Positions 25,130-34,467 of a stretch of DNA of 64,000 nucleotides are shown one piece after another. The position numbers and the translations under genes are program-made. The stretch comes from Paracoccaceae bacterium. GTDB taxonomy: Bacteria > Pseudomonadota > Alphaproteobacteria > Rhodobacterales > Rhodobacteraceae. Numbering within the stretch: position 1 is the stretch's first letter; the number at the start of each line of letters is the position of its first letter. Under the pieces are notes generated by a model. It saw nothing but the letters and a program-made list of their open reading frames with translations, had not been told where the DNA came from and did no database searches. The stretch is taken from assembly GCA_030066905.1 (NCBI GenBank), contig JASJAR010000014.1:62001-126000 (forward strand), in the 5' to 3' direction.

Positions 25130-25507
25130 ATGGAGCTAATCGCCGATATTCTCCTGATTGCCGGCGCGCTGGGTGCGGCGGTCTACTGCGTGGTCCTCGC
25201 CCGGCGCCTCAACCGCTTCAACGATCTCGAGAAAGGGATGGGCGGGGCCATCGCGGTGCTGTCGGCCCAGGTCGATGACATGACGAAAACGCTCGAAGCG
25301 GCCCGCCAAACCGCAGGAAGCTCCACGGGAACGCTCGACGAGCTGACCGGGCGGGCCGAGACGGTCGCACAACGGCTCGAACTGCTCGTTGCTTCGATGC
25401 ACGACCTTCCGGGCGAGCGGAAGGCATCGGCTGCCGGAGAGGAGGAGCGGTTCGAAACGGAGGATGCGCCGTTTCAAAGCCAGCGCCGGCGGGAGGCGGC
25501 GGAATGA
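25130..25507 (+). CDS. Small membrane-anchored coiled-coil protein, DUF6468-like
   Basis: A 125-residue protein: N-terminal membrane helix (about 3-22, IADILLIAGALGAAVYCVVL), a basic LARRLNRF junction, then a coiled coil to about 90 and a charged tail. In alphaproteobacterial flagellar clusters a protein of this build (I recall DUF6468) lies between fliM and motE. Here it follows fliL by 3 bases with no fliM between. Its function is unknown. Its stop overlaps the start of the motE-like gene (ATGA). Confidence 0.65.
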   Translation: MELIADILLIAGALGAAVYCVVLARRLNRFNDLEKGMGGAIAVLSAQVDDMTKTLEAARQTAGSSTGTLDELTGRAETVAQRLELLVASMHDLPGERKASAAGEEERFETEDAPFQSQRRREAAE

Positions 25508-26130
25508 TCGCCCGATTGTGGAGACGGCGAGGTTCGGCGGAGGGCGCCCTCGAGCCCGGCCGGCGCGGTGCGCGGCGCCCGGGGCGCGGCACCCTGGTGA
25601 TCGTTGCAACGCTGCTGGTGAGCTCGGCGGCATTGCGGGTGACAGAAACCTGGGGCCTCGCGACCGCGCTCGAAGGCGGCGGCGACCCGATACCGACGCA
25701 AGCGGCCGAGCCGGCGAGCCCGCCGGACTTCGAAGGCATCCTCGCCTCGCTGTCGCAGCGCGAAGCCCGGGTCGCGGCGCGGGAGGCAGAACTCGACACC
25801 CGGGCGGAAGCGCTGGCGCTGGCCGAACGCCGCCTCGACGAGAAGATCGCGGCTTTGACGGCGGCCGAGGACGAATTGCGGGCCACCATCGCGCTTTCGG
25901 AGAGTGCGGCGGAAACCGATCTCGCGCAGCTCACGTCGGTCTATGAGAACATGGGCGCAGAGGAAGCCGCCGCCCTTTTCGAACAGATGACGCCGGATTT
26001 CGCGGCTGGATTTCTCGGCCGCATGCGGCCCGACATCGCCGCGGCGATCCTCGCCGGTCTCGATCCGATCAATGCTTATGAGATCAGCGTGATCCTGGCG
26101 GGCCGGAATGCCCTGGCCCCGACAGAGTGA
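25504..26130 (+). CDS. MotE-like flagellar protein with MgtE-N / FliG-N-type domain
   Basis: A 208-residue protein with an Arg-rich N-terminus, one membrane segment (about 30-45) and a long coiled coil (about 80-135). The C-terminal helical repeat, AEEAAALFEQMTPDFAAGFLGRM then IAAAILAGLDPINAYEISVILAGRN, is the MgtE-N/FliG-like pattern seen in MotE. MotE of Sinorhizobium is a periplasmic chaperone for MotC. Here the role is inferred from domain and position, immediately upstream of motA. Confidence 0.75.
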   Translation: MIARLWRRRGSAEGALEPGRRGARRPGRGTLVIVATLLVSSAALRVTETWGLATALEGGGDPIPTQAAEPASPPDFEGILASLSQREARVAAREAELDTRAEALALAERRLDEKIAALTAAEDELRATIALSESAAETDLAQLTSVYENMGAEEAAALFEQMTPDFAAGFLGRMRPDIAAAILAGLDPINAYEISVILAGRNALAPTE

Positions 26131-26209
26131 GGCCGTCCGACAGGGAATGTTAACCCATGTCGGCCAGACAGACGGCGTGGCGTGAACACCTGACTGGACG
26201 ATAGGTCAA

Positions 26210-27079
26210 ATGCTGGGAATTGTCGGGATCATCGTGGTTTTCGCTATGGTCTTCGGGGGCTACATGCTCGCCGGCGGCAAGTTCGGGATCATCATCAAGG
26301 CATTGCCGTTCGAACTGATGATGATCGCCGGGGCCGCGACCGGCGCGTTTCTGATCTCCAACGACGGCGGGGCGGTCAAGCACACGCTCAAGGACGTCGG
26401 CAAGGTCTTCAAAGGGGCGAAGTGGAAGCCGGAGGACTACCGTGACCTTCTGGTTCTGCTCTTCGAGCTGATCCGTCTTGCCCGGCAGAACCCGGTCGGG
26501 CTCGAGGAGCATATCGAAGCGCCGGAAAGCTCGTCGATCTTTTCGCGTTATCCGAAGATTCTGGGGGACGGCGAGGCGGTGAGCCTGATCTGCGACACGC
26601 TGCGGTCGGCGTCGATGAATTACAACGACCCCCATCAGGTCGAAGAGGTGCTCGAAAAGCGCATCGAAGCCCATCAGCACCATTCGATGCATTCGAGCCA
26701 TGCGCTTCAGACGGTCGCAGACGGCCTGCCGGCGCTCGGTATCGTCGCGGCCGTACTCGGCGTCATCAAGACGATGTCGTCGATCGATCAGCCGCCCGAA
26801 GTGCTCGGCAAGCTGATCGGCGGCGCCCTGGTGGGCACGTTTCTGGGGGTGTTCCTCGCCTACGGCTTCGTCGGACCGTTTGCGTCGAAAGTGGCCGCCG
26901 CGGTGGAGGAGGACACGCATTTCTACCGGCTGATCCGCGAAGTGCTCGTCGCCAATCTTCACAATCACGCGACGTCGATCTGCATCGAGGTTGGCCGGCA
27001 GAACACGCCGAGCCACATCCGGCCGAGCTTTGCCGATCTCGAAGAGGCGATGAAGAACGCGAAGGCGGACGCGGCATGA
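26210..27079 (+). CDS. motA: Flagellar motor stator protein MotA
   Basis: A 289-residue inner-membrane protein forming the stator channel with MotB. Four membrane segments: about 1-20, 28-50, and the pair around 170-190 and 200-225. The cytoplasmic loop between helices 2 and 3 contains the charged region that meets FliG (YRDLLVLLFELIRLARQNP). The pore motif is LQTVADGLPALGIVAAVLGVIKTM and the GALVGTFLGVFLAYGFVGP helix follows. Its stop overlaps the next gene start (ATGA), so the large secreted protein downstream is probably co-translated. Confidence 0.95.
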   Translation: MLGIVGIIVVFAMVFGGYMLAGGKFGIIIKALPFELMMIAGAATGAFLISNDGGAVKHTLKDVGKVFKGAKWKPEDYRDLLVLLFELIRLARQNPVGLEEHIEAPESSSIFSRYPKILGDGEAVSLICDTLRSASMNYNDPHQVEEVLEKRIEAHQHHSMHSSHALQTVADGLPALGIVAAVLGVIKTMSSIDQPPEVLGKLIGGALVGTFLGVFLAYGFVGPFASKVAAAVEEDTHFYRLIREVLVANLHNHATSICIEVGRQNTPSHIRPSFADLEEAMKNAKADAA

Positions 27080-29532
27080 GGGCGGCGCGCACCCGACCGT
27101 CGATCCGACGATGGGGCCTTTCCTGGGCAATGGCCCTCGCCCTGGCCGCAGCCGGGCTGGCCCGGCCCGCCGCGGCAGACATCGTGACCGTCCGCAGCGG
27201 CGAGCATCCCGGCTTCACCCGGCTGGTGCTCGATTTCGACGCGGTACCGCGCTGGAGCCTCTCCGCCGACGGGAGAACGCGGCGGTTTGCCTTCTCAGGA
27301 CCGCGGTTCGAGGTCGCGACGGACCGCGTGTTCGAGCGCATCGGTCGTGGGCGGATCGGGGGCGTGGCCGGCGGGGAAAACAGTCTCGATCTCGAACTGG
27401 CCTGCGATTGCGCGGTGACGGCCTATGTTCTGGTCGGCGGTCGTCTGGTGATCGACGTCGGCGGTGCGGAAGGTCGACGGGGCGCTGCGACCGGCTCGGC
27501 AATCGCCGGGGCCGCCTTCGTCAGTGCCGACGACACGCCTCCAAATCTGTCGGCAACCGGCGCTCCGGTTGCGCGCTGGGTTTCCCCGGCAGTCGAAGCG
27601 GAAACGACGGCGACCCTTCAAGACCGGGAGGACCGCTCCGCGAACCGCCCTGAAACCGGGGATCGCAGGCCGCCAGCTCTGGGCCGCCTCCGTCCCCCCG
27701 ACCCGCCGCCCGCCCTTGCCGCCTCCGCCGCGGCATCGGCGGGCATCGGGCTGCAACTTCCTCGTCCCGGGACGGCCGGCGAGGGGCCCGGCGCGGGCTC
27801 CGGGCCGGCGCTCTGGCCGGACATTCTGGCCGACCGGCGCGGCGGCCGCGATGCAGCCGTCGAGGCTGTCGCCGAAGCGCTCGACCGGGCGACAAGCCAG
27901 GGCCTCATCGACCGGGCAGAAGAAGCCGCGCCCCCGGGGCCGCGCACGGCCGAAGCCCGCGCGCCAGCCCCGGACGATCTGCCGCTGCCGGTCGGACAAA
28001 GCCCGAGCATCCGGGTCACAACGAGCCTCGACCGCGATCTCGCCCGCGTCGCCCGGACGCTTCAGGACAATGCCGGGTCGGACTGCCTTGCAGGCTACGA
28101 CCTCGACGTCGCCAGTTGGGGGGACCCGTCGCTGCCGCTCGGCGGTCTGACCGGCCGGCGTTCGGGCCTTTACGGCGAGTTCGACAAGCCCGATCCGGAC
28201 AAGGCGCTCGACCTCGCGCGCGGCTATATCTACGTTTCCTTCGGCGCCGAGGCCCGGGCGGTGCTGCGCGCCGTGCCCCAACCGGCCGACGAGATGGCGG
28301 TGCTGCAGCTGCTGGCCGATGTCGCCGACGATGTAGTGCGGCGCCCGGACGACGAGCTGACGGCGCTGCTTGCCTGCCCCGGACCGGCGGCGTTATGGGC
28401 GTTTCTCGCCCTGTCCCGCCCGCCCATGGAGGCCGATGTTGCGACAGCGGAGATCGCCAGCGCATTTTCAGGTCTCCCGCTTCACCTGCGGCGCCACTAC
28501 GGGCCGCGGCTCGTCGAGCGGTTCCTCGCGATGGACGATGCCGATGCCGCGCGCGAAATCTGGGGTGCCGTCGACCGCGCCGGCGGCGATCACGGCCAGG
28601 ACTTCGTTCTGGCGACGGCCGCGCTCACACAGGCCGAGGGCGATGTTGCAGCCGCCGAGCAGGCCTACGACAGCCTTGAGGACGGACACCCGAACACGGC
28701 GCCGCTGGCGGTGATCCGGCTGATCTCCTCGCGTCTCGACCGTGGGGCGCCGATCGATGCCAGCGTTGTCGATACCGCGGCGGCACTGGCTTTCGAGAAC
28801 CGGGGAACGGCACTTGCGCGCGACCTCAAGCTCGCCGAGCTTCGCGGCCGGATCGCGCTCGGCGCCTGGGACGTGGTGTTCGAAGAACTCCCCAAGGCGC
28901 GGTTCTCCGGCGCCCTGTCACCGGAGGATGCCGACGCGGTGATGTCCGAACTCTATGTCGCGATGGCCGGGCGGGCCGGGGCCGACGCCTTCCTGATCCA
29001 CGGTGCCGCCGCGGTCGAGCGTCTCCCCGCCGGCATCGAGGGCGACCTCGCCCGGCGGCGTGTCGCCGCGCGCTTCGTCGACTACGGCCTTCCCGACCGC
29101 GCCGGCGCGCTCTTGCGCGCGATTGTCGAGCCCGCGCCGGGCGACGCGCTCCTTCGTGCCCGGGCCGATATTCTCGCGGGGCGCTACGGAGAGGCTCTTT
29201 CCGCGCTTGGGGCGCTCGAAACGGCCGACGCGCAGGTCCTTCGCGGCGAGGCTTTGCTCGGAGAGAAGCGCTTTGTCGAGGCGGCTGCGGCCTTCGCGGC
29301 GGCCGGCGACAGCGCGCGGGCCGAAAATGCAGCGGTGCGCAGCGGCGTATGGGATGCTGGCCCCGAAGGCGTCCGGTCGGCCGCGGCGGCGCTTTTGACA
29401 CCGCGAACGCCCGCCAGCGAAGAGGCGCCGCTTGCCCGTAACCGGGCACTGATCGACGAGGCCGATTCGCTACGCGACGACATTGCGGCACTTCTCTCCA
29501 TAGCCGGTGCGTCGACCGAGACCGCGCGGTAA
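27076..29532 (+). CDS. Large secreted protein of unknown function coupled to motA
   Basis: An 818-residue protein with a signal peptide (about 1-35, ending RPAAAD). The N-terminal domain (about 36-125, IVTVRSGEHPGFTRLVLDFD) looks like an AMIN-type periplasmic domain. A Pro/Ala-rich disordered stretch (about 130-320) follows, then a long helical region (about 330-815) with short Ala-rich repeats reminiscent of TPR or SEL1 arrays. I do not recognise a named family. It starts inside the motA stop codon. The position in the stator operon suggests a periplasmic partner of MotB, possibly filling the role MotC has in rhizobia. That role is an inference. Confidence 0.7.
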   Translation: MRAARTRPSIRRWGLSWAMALALAAAGLARPAAADIVTVRSGEHPGFTRLVLDFDAVPRWSLSADGRTRRFAFSGPRFEVATDRVFERIGRGRIGGVAGGENSLDLELACDCAVTAYVLVGGRLVIDVGGAEGRRGAATGSAIAGAAFVSADDTPPNLSATGAPVARWVSPAVEAETTATLQDREDRSANRPETGDRRPPALGRLRPPDPPPALAASAAASAGIGLQLPRPGTAGEGPGAGSGPALWPDILADRRGGRDAAVEAVAEALDRATSQGLIDRAEEAAPPGPRTAEARAPAPDDLPLPVGQSPSIRVTTSLDRDLARVARTLQDNAGSDCLAGYDLDVASWGDPSLPLGGLTGRRSGLYGEFDKPDPDKALDLARGYIYVSFGAEARAVLRAVPQPADEMAVLQLLADVADDVVRRPDDELTALLACPGPAALWAFLALSRPPMEADVATAEIASAFSGLPLHLRRHYGPRLVERFLAMDDADAAREIWGAVDRAGGDHGQDFVLATAALTQAEGDVAAAEQAYDSLEDGHPNTAPLAVIRLISSRLDRGAPIDASVVDTAAALAFENRGTALARDLKLAELRGRIALGAWDVVFEELPKARFSGALSPEDADAVMSELYVAMAGRAGADAFLIHGAAAVERLPAGIEGDLARRRVAARFVDYGLPDRAGALLRAIVEPAPGDALLRARADILAGRYGEALSALGALETADAQVLRGEALLGEKRFVEAAAAFAAAGDSARAENAAVRSGVWDAGPEGVRSAAAALLTPRTPASEEAPLARNRALIDEADSLRDDIAALLSIAGASTETAR

Positions 29533-29671
29533 TCCCGGCCCATCGCAAGCCTTTCTCAACGTCTGGCCGGTAGCGTCGCCTGAGAACTTTGGGTTGCAAG
29601 AACTGCGACGGGCGATGGATCGGTATGACGGGCGGCCGCCGGGCGGCAAACGGTGTGATGTTGGTGGGCCG

Positions 29672-30523
29672 ATGACCGGCGGGACGTCTGGGAAACGGCG
29701 GCTGCGGTCACGGCTTGCGACCGGTGCGTTGCGGCACCCGCTCCGGTCGGGGCGCAGGTCCGGAGCGAGCCCGGTCGGCGTTCTCGCCTTTCTGGCCTCG
29801 GTGCTGGCAACAGCCATCCTCCTGGCCCCTCCGGCAATGGGCGCGACGGACGACCCCCGCATCGCTGCCATCTGCGATACCGCCGCGGCGCAAGTCTCGC
29901 GCGAAAGCGGCGTTCCGCTGTCGGTGCTGCGCGCGATCTCGCTGACCGAGACCGGCCGGTCGAAAGGCGGGGCCTTCCGCCCCTGGCCCTGGACGGTGAA
30001 CATGGAAGGCAAGGGGGTCTGGTTTCGGACCCGGGCCGAGGCGCAGGACTATGTCGATGCGCATTTCGAGCGCGGTGCCCGGAGCTTCGATGTCGGGTGC
30101 TTCCAGATCAACTACAAATGGCACGGCGCGGCCTTCGCCACTATCGAAGAGATGTTCGATCCGGTCGCAAACGCCCGCTACGCCGCCCGGTTTCTCGGCG
30201 AACTGCGGGCGGAATTCGGCGATTGGAGCCGGGCCGCCGGCGCCTATCATTCGCGCACGCCGCAGGTTGCAAACCGCTACCGCGCGCGGTTCGACCGGAT
30301 CAGAGCCCGGCTCACTGGGCCGGGGGACGACCGGGCGGCTGAAACGGTCGTCGCCACCCGCCCCGCTGCCGGCACCGTCCCGCAGCCTCCCCCAGTTATC
30401 CGCGCCAACCTCTTTCCCCTGCTACAGCCGCAGGGCGGGCGGCGCGGCGCGGGGTCGCTCGTGCCGCTGACGGGCGAACCCGCCTCAGGCCTGAGGATGA
30501 TCGGCGGGCCGGGACGCGGGTAG
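29672..30523 (+). CDS. Flagellar lytic transglycosylase, SltF-like
   Basis: A 283-residue SLT-fold muramidase expected to open peptidoglycan for the rod. Rhodobacter sphaeroides has such a gene, sltF, in its flagellar cluster. The basic N-terminus leads to a signal or anchor helix (GVLAFLASVLATAILLAPPA). The catalytic Glu is in LRAISLTETGRSKGG, and the fold motifs SFDVGCFQINYKWHG, NARYAARFLGEL and GAYHSRTPQVANRYRARF follow. The frame is open from 29507. The ATG at 29672 was chosen for its GGTGGG site; an ATG at 29615 is an alternative. It replaces the missing muramidase half of the short FlgJ-like protein. Confidence 0.85.
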   Translation: MTGGTSGKRRLRSRLATGALRHPLRSGRRSGASPVGVLAFLASVLATAILLAPPAMGATDDPRIAAICDTAAAQVSRESGVPLSVLRAISLTETGRSKGGAFRPWPWTVNMEGKGVWFRTRAEAQDYVDAHFERGARSFDVGCFQINYKWHGAAFATIEEMFDPVANARYAARFLGELRAEFGDWSRAAGAYHSRTPQVANRYRARFDRIRARLTGPGDDRAAETVVATRPAAGTVPQPPPVIRANLFPLLQPQGGRRGAGSLVPLTGEPASGLRMIGGPGRG

Positions 30524-30532
30524 CTCGGGGAC

Positions 30533-32608
30533 ATGAAACAGATTTTCCGCCCCACGATCCTTCTTGCCCTCGCCCTGATGGCGGTCATCGTGATGATGAT
30601 CCTGCCGATGCCGTCCTGGGTCCTCGACGTCGGCCTCGCCGCGTCTTTCGCGCTGGCGATTCTCATCTTCACGATCACGCTCTTCATCGAACGCCCGCTC
30701 GATTTTTCGGCCTTTCCCACGATCCTGCTGGCCTCGCTGATGCTGAGGCTCAGCCTCAACGTGTCCTCGACGAAGCTCATCATCGGACAGGGGCATACCG
30801 GGACCGGTGCGGCGGGCGATGTCATCGAAGGGTTTGCGATGTTCGTGATGTCGGGCTCGCTGTTTCTCGGCCTCGTCGTGTTCTGCGTGCTCCTGATCGT
30901 CAATTTCATGGTCATCACCAAAGGCGCGGCGCGGATGGCCGAGGTCGGGGCGCGCTTTGCCCTCGACGGGATGCCCGGCAAGCAACTCGCCATCGACAGC
31001 GATATGGCCGCGGGGGCGATCAGCCATGCCGAGGCCAAGGCGCGGCGGGAACGCGAACAAGCCGAAACGACGTTCTTCGGCTCGCTCGACGGGGCCTCGA
31101 AGTTCGTGAAAGGCGACGCCATTGCGGGACTTCTCATCACGCTTTTGAACCTTGTGATGGGGCTGGCCATCGGCACGCTCGTTCACGGCATGGCGCTTGG
31201 CCGGGCATTCGAGACCTATGCGATCCTGACGGTCGGCGACGGACTTGTGAGCCAGATCCCGGCGGTCATCATCTCCATCGCCTCGGCGCTCTTGCTCGCC
31301 CGCGGCGGGGCGACCGGATCAACCGATTTCGCCGTCTTCTCCCAGCTCGGCCGGTTTCCCGCCGCTCTCGGTACGGTCGCTGTGCTGATGGGGCTCTTTG
31401 CGCTCATGCCGGGCATGCCGTTCGTCCCTTTCATCGCCGGGGCGGCAGCGCTCGGAGCGGCGGCATGGGCGGTGAACCGGCGTGCCGACGGCAGCGAGGA
31501 CACCGCGGCGTCCGATGCCGAAGCCACCGCCCCCCCACCGGCGGAAGAACCCATCGGAGACCTCCTCGATCTCGACGATATCCACGTGCAGTTCGCGCCC
31601 GATCTGGTGCAGATGGTGCTCGACCCCGCGACCGGCCTCGACGCCCGGATCGATAACATGCGCCGGCACATCACGCGGGAGTTCGGGCTCATCCTGCCGG
31701 AAATCCGACTGACCGACGATGCCCGGCTGCCCGCAGGCACCTATGTGGTGCGAATCCAGGGCGTAGAGCAGGCCCGCGACCGGCTGGAGCCGGACCGTCT
31801 GCTGGCGCTTCTCGGCCCCGAGGAGGCCAAGACCGCCGGCGCGGACACCGTGAAGGAACCGGTCTACGGCGCGCCAGCCCGCTGGGTGGCGCGGGGCTCA
31901 GAGGATCGGCTGGCGCTCGACGGCGCGACGGTTGTCACGCCCGTTGAGGTTCTTGCGACCCACCTGCTGGAAATGCTGAAACAGAATTTCGGCCGGCTCT
32001 TTGGTCTTAAGGCCCTTCGGCGGCTCCTCGACGAAGTCACCAGCCTGTCGAATACCGCCCGCGCCGATGCCAACCGGCAACTCATCGACCAGCTCGTTCC
32101 CGAAAAGATCCCTTACGACCTGCTGGTGTCGGTGCTGCGCCTGCTTCTCGAAGAGCGGGTATCGATCCGCAATCTGCCGCTCATCCTCGAAGCGATCGCA
32201 GAGGCGCGGACGGTCAACGCAACTGCGGAGGCGGTGTGCGAACATGTCCGCCAGCGCCTGGGCTTCCAGATCGTCGCCGAACTGAGGCGCGAGGACGGAA
32301 CGGTGCCGCTGGTCCAGCTCGACCCCGGGTGGGAAGAGACGTTCGTGGCCCATGAAATCGCCTCCGAGCGCGGCCCTACGGACGTGGCCCTGCCGCCGGA
32401 TGCGTTCAACCGGCTCGTGCAGCGGGTCGGCGAGAAAGTCAGCCGGAGTGCGGAAACCGGCACCTATCCCGGCATCGTAACTTCCGTGAAGCGGCGCCGG
32501 TTTCTGCGCACCGTTCTGGCCGCGAAGGGGATTCTCAACCCGGTCATTTCCTATGAGGAGCTCGGGACGGATGCGCGGCCGTCGCTTCTGGGGCTTGTGC
32601 CCACGTGA
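30533..32608 (+). CDS. flhA: Flagellar export gate protein FlhA
   Basis: A 691-residue export-gate protein. The N-terminal half (about 1-310) has eight membrane segments with the FHIPEP-like conserved loop (MAEVGARFALDGMPGKQLAIDSDM, then AKARREREQAETTFFGSLDGASKFVKGDAI). The C-terminal half (about 345-691) is the cytoplasmic substrate-docking ring (AGTYVVRIQGVE, then SVLRLLLEERVSIRNLPLILEAI). Length is normal. It begins an flhA-fliR-flhB-fliJ-like run whose genes overlap by 1-4 bases. Confidence 0.97.
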   Translation: MKQIFRPTILLALALMAVIVMMILPMPSWVLDVGLAASFALAILIFTITLFIERPLDFSAFPTILLASLMLRLSLNVSSTKLIIGQGHTGTGAAGDVIEGFAMFVMSGSLFLGLVVFCVLLIVNFMVITKGAARMAEVGARFALDGMPGKQLAIDSDMAAGAISHAEAKARREREQAETTFFGSLDGASKFVKGDAIAGLLITLLNLVMGLAIGTLVHGMALGRAFETYAILTVGDGLVSQIPAVIISIASALLLARGGATGSTDFAVFSQLGRFPAALGTVAVLMGLFALMPGMPFVPFIAGAAALGAAAWAVNRRADGSEDTAASDAEATAPPPAEEPIGDLLDLDDIHVQFAPDLVQMVLDPATGLDARIDNMRRHITREFGLILPEIRLTDDARLPAGTYVVRIQGVEQARDRLEPDRLLALLGPEEAKTAGADTVKEPVYGAPARWVARGSEDRLALDGATVVTPVEVLATHLLEMLKQNFGRLFGLKALRRLLDEVTSLSNTARADANRQLIDQLVPEKIPYDLLVSVLRLLLEERVSIRNLPLILEAIAEARTVNATAEAVCEHVRQRLGFQIVAELRREDGTVPLVQLDPGWEETFVAHEIASERGPTDVALPPDAFNRLVQRVGEKVSRSAETGTYPGIVTSVKRRRFLRTVLAAKGILNPVISYEELGTDARPSLLGLVPT

Positions 32609-33381
32609 CGGCGGCACTGGCCGAGATCATGGGGCTCGCCGAGACGGCGCTGGTCCTCTTCGCGGTCGTCTTTCTGCGGGTCGGCGCGGCGATGGCGATC
32701 CTGCCGGCCTTCGGCGAGCGGAGCGTACCCGAACGTATCCGCCTGGTTCTGGCCCTGGGGTTCACCGCAATCGTCGCGCCGGCCGTCGCCCCGACCCTCG
32801 GCCCTGTGCTCGAGGGGTCGCCGGGCTATCTGGCGCTGCTCGGTGGCGAGATCGTGGTCGGTCTGCTTTTGGGCCTGGCGATCCGGCTGTTCGTCCTCGC
32901 GCTCCAGACCGCCGGGGCCATCGCCGCGCAATCGACCTCGCTCGCGCAGATCTTCGGCAACGTCATCGTCGACCCGCAGCCGGCCATGGCCCATGTGATG
33001 ATCATCGCCGGACTGGCCATCGCGGTGATTCTGGGCCTCCATGTGAAGGTCGTCGAATTCCTGGTCCTGTCCTATCGTCTCTTTCCCGCCGGCGACCTTC
33101 CCGGCGCGGACGACCTGATGCGCTGGGGCGTCGGTCATGTCGCGCAGATGTTCGGGCTCGCGTTCACGCTCGCGGCCCCCTTCGTCATCGTCTCGCTCCT
33201 CTACAACCTGTCGCTCGGTGTGATTAACCGCGCGATGCCGCAACTCATGGTGGCCCTCGTCGGGGCGCCGGCCATCACGCTCGGCGCGCTGGTGCTGCTG
33301 GCGATTGCCCTGCCGTTTCTCCTCGCCACCTGGGTCGCGGCGATGGACGGGTTTTTCGCCGACCCGTTCGGAGCCTTCTGA
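32605..33381 (+). CDS. fliR: Flagellar export gate protein FliR
   Basis: A 258-residue polytopic protein of the export gate core (FliP5-FliQ4-FliR1). Six membrane segments are visible, with the family regions VVFLRVGAAMAILPAFGERSVPERI, GEIVVGLLLGLAIRLFVLALQTAGA and NRAMPQLMVALVGAPAITLGALVLLAI. The GTG start overlaps the flhA stop by four bases, and its stop overlaps the flhB start by one base. Confidence 0.95.
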   Translation: MTAALAEIMGLAETALVLFAVVFLRVGAAMAILPAFGERSVPERIRLVLALGFTAIVAPAVAPTLGPVLEGSPGYLALLGGEIVVGLLLGLAIRLFVLALQTAGAIAAQSTSLAQIFGNVIVDPQPAMAHVMIIAGLAIAVILGLHVKVVEFLVLSYRLFPAGDLPGADDLMRWGVGHVAQMFGLAFTLAAPFVIVSLLYNLSLGVINRAMPQLMVALVGAPAITLGALVLLAIALPFLLATWVAAMDGFFADPFGAF

Positions 33382-34463
33382 TGGCCGGGCCCGGCGAAGA
33401 CGAAGACAAACAACACGAGCCGACGCAAAAGCGCCTCGACGACGCGCGCAAGCGCGGACAGGTGCCGCTGTCGCAGGATCTGACGACGACGGGAGCCTAT
33501 GGCGGTCTCATCCTGGTGGCCGCGGCGTTCGGAGCGACGACGCTCGCCCATGGCGGCGAAGTGCTCGCCTTGATGCTCGAACGTCCCGGCGCCCTCGCCG
33601 AGGAAATCTTCGCCGGACCCGCGACCCGGCCGGTGGGGGAGATGATCCTCGCCGCGCTCACACCGGCGCTGCCCTGGCTGGCCCTGCCCTTCGCAGCCGT
33701 CCTCCTGTCGGTCATCGCGCAGCAGGGCCTTGCAATCTCGGGAGAAAAGATCGCGCCAAAGCTGTCGCGGATCTCGCCTTTGTCCAATGCCGGACAGAAG
33801 TTCGGCCGCGACGGCATCTTCAACTTCGCAAAAAGCTTCGCGAAACTGTCGATCTTCGGTGCGCTCCTCGGCATTGTCGTCATCGGGGACCTCGACGCGA
33901 TTCTGGGCTCGCTGTCGATGTCTCCGGCAGGCGTTACGGAGTTGATGCTGCGTCTTGCCCTGAGGTTTCTCGCCGTCGTCTTCGTGATCTCGCTCGTCCT
34001 CGGACTGGGGGATTTTCTCTGGCAGCGGGCCGAGCACATCCGGAAGAACCGGATGAGCCACAAGGAGCTTCGAGACGAATCGAAAGAAAGCGAGGGCGAC
34101 CCCTATCTCAAGGGCCGCCGCCGCCAGCGCGGCTACGAGATCGCGACGAACCAGATGCTCGGAGAGGTCAAGCGCGCCGACGTGGTGATCGTGAACCCGA
34201 CCCATTACGCCGTTGCGCTGACTTGGGACCGTGGCGGCGGCCGCGCCCCGGTCTGCGTGGCCAAGGGGACCGACGAGATCGCTGCGCGCATCCGCGAGGC
34301 CGCCGCCGAGCATGGGGTGCCGGTCCACCGCGACCCGCCGACGGCAAGGGCGCTCCACGGCACCCTCAAGATCGGCGAGGAGGTCAGGCCGGACCACTAC
34401 CGGCCGGTCGCGGCGGCCATTCGGTTCGCCGATGCACTGCGTAAAGAGCAGCGGCGCCGCTGA
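33381..34463 (+). CDS. flhB: Flagellar export switch protein FlhB
   Basis: A 360-residue protein that switches export from rod/hook to filament substrates. The start is the family motif with GPGEDEDKQHEPTQKRLDDA and RKRGQVPLSQDL. Four membrane segments lie between about 30 and 210. The self-cleaving NPTH is at 272-275 within VVIVNPTHYAVAL, and the C-terminal cleaved domain has KGTDEIAARIREAAAEHGVP. The start codon overlaps the fliR stop (TGATG). Confidence 0.97.
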   Translation: MAGPGEDEDKQHEPTQKRLDDARKRGQVPLSQDLTTTGAYGGLILVAAAFGATTLAHGGEVLALMLERPGALAEEIFAGPATRPVGEMILAALTPALPWLALPFAAVLLSVIAQQGLAISGEKIAPKLSRISPLSNAGQKFGRDGIFNFAKSFAKLSIFGALLGIVVIGDLDAILGSLSMSPAGVTELMLRLALRFLAVVFVISLVLGLGDFLWQRAEHIRKNRMSHKELRDESKESEGDPYLKGRRRQRGYEIATNQMLGEVKRADVVIVNPTHYAVALTWDRGGGRAPVCVAKGTDEIAARIREAAAEHGVPVHRDPPTARALHGTLKIGEEVRPDHYRPVAAAIRFADALRKEQRRR

Positions 34464-34467
34464 GCCC

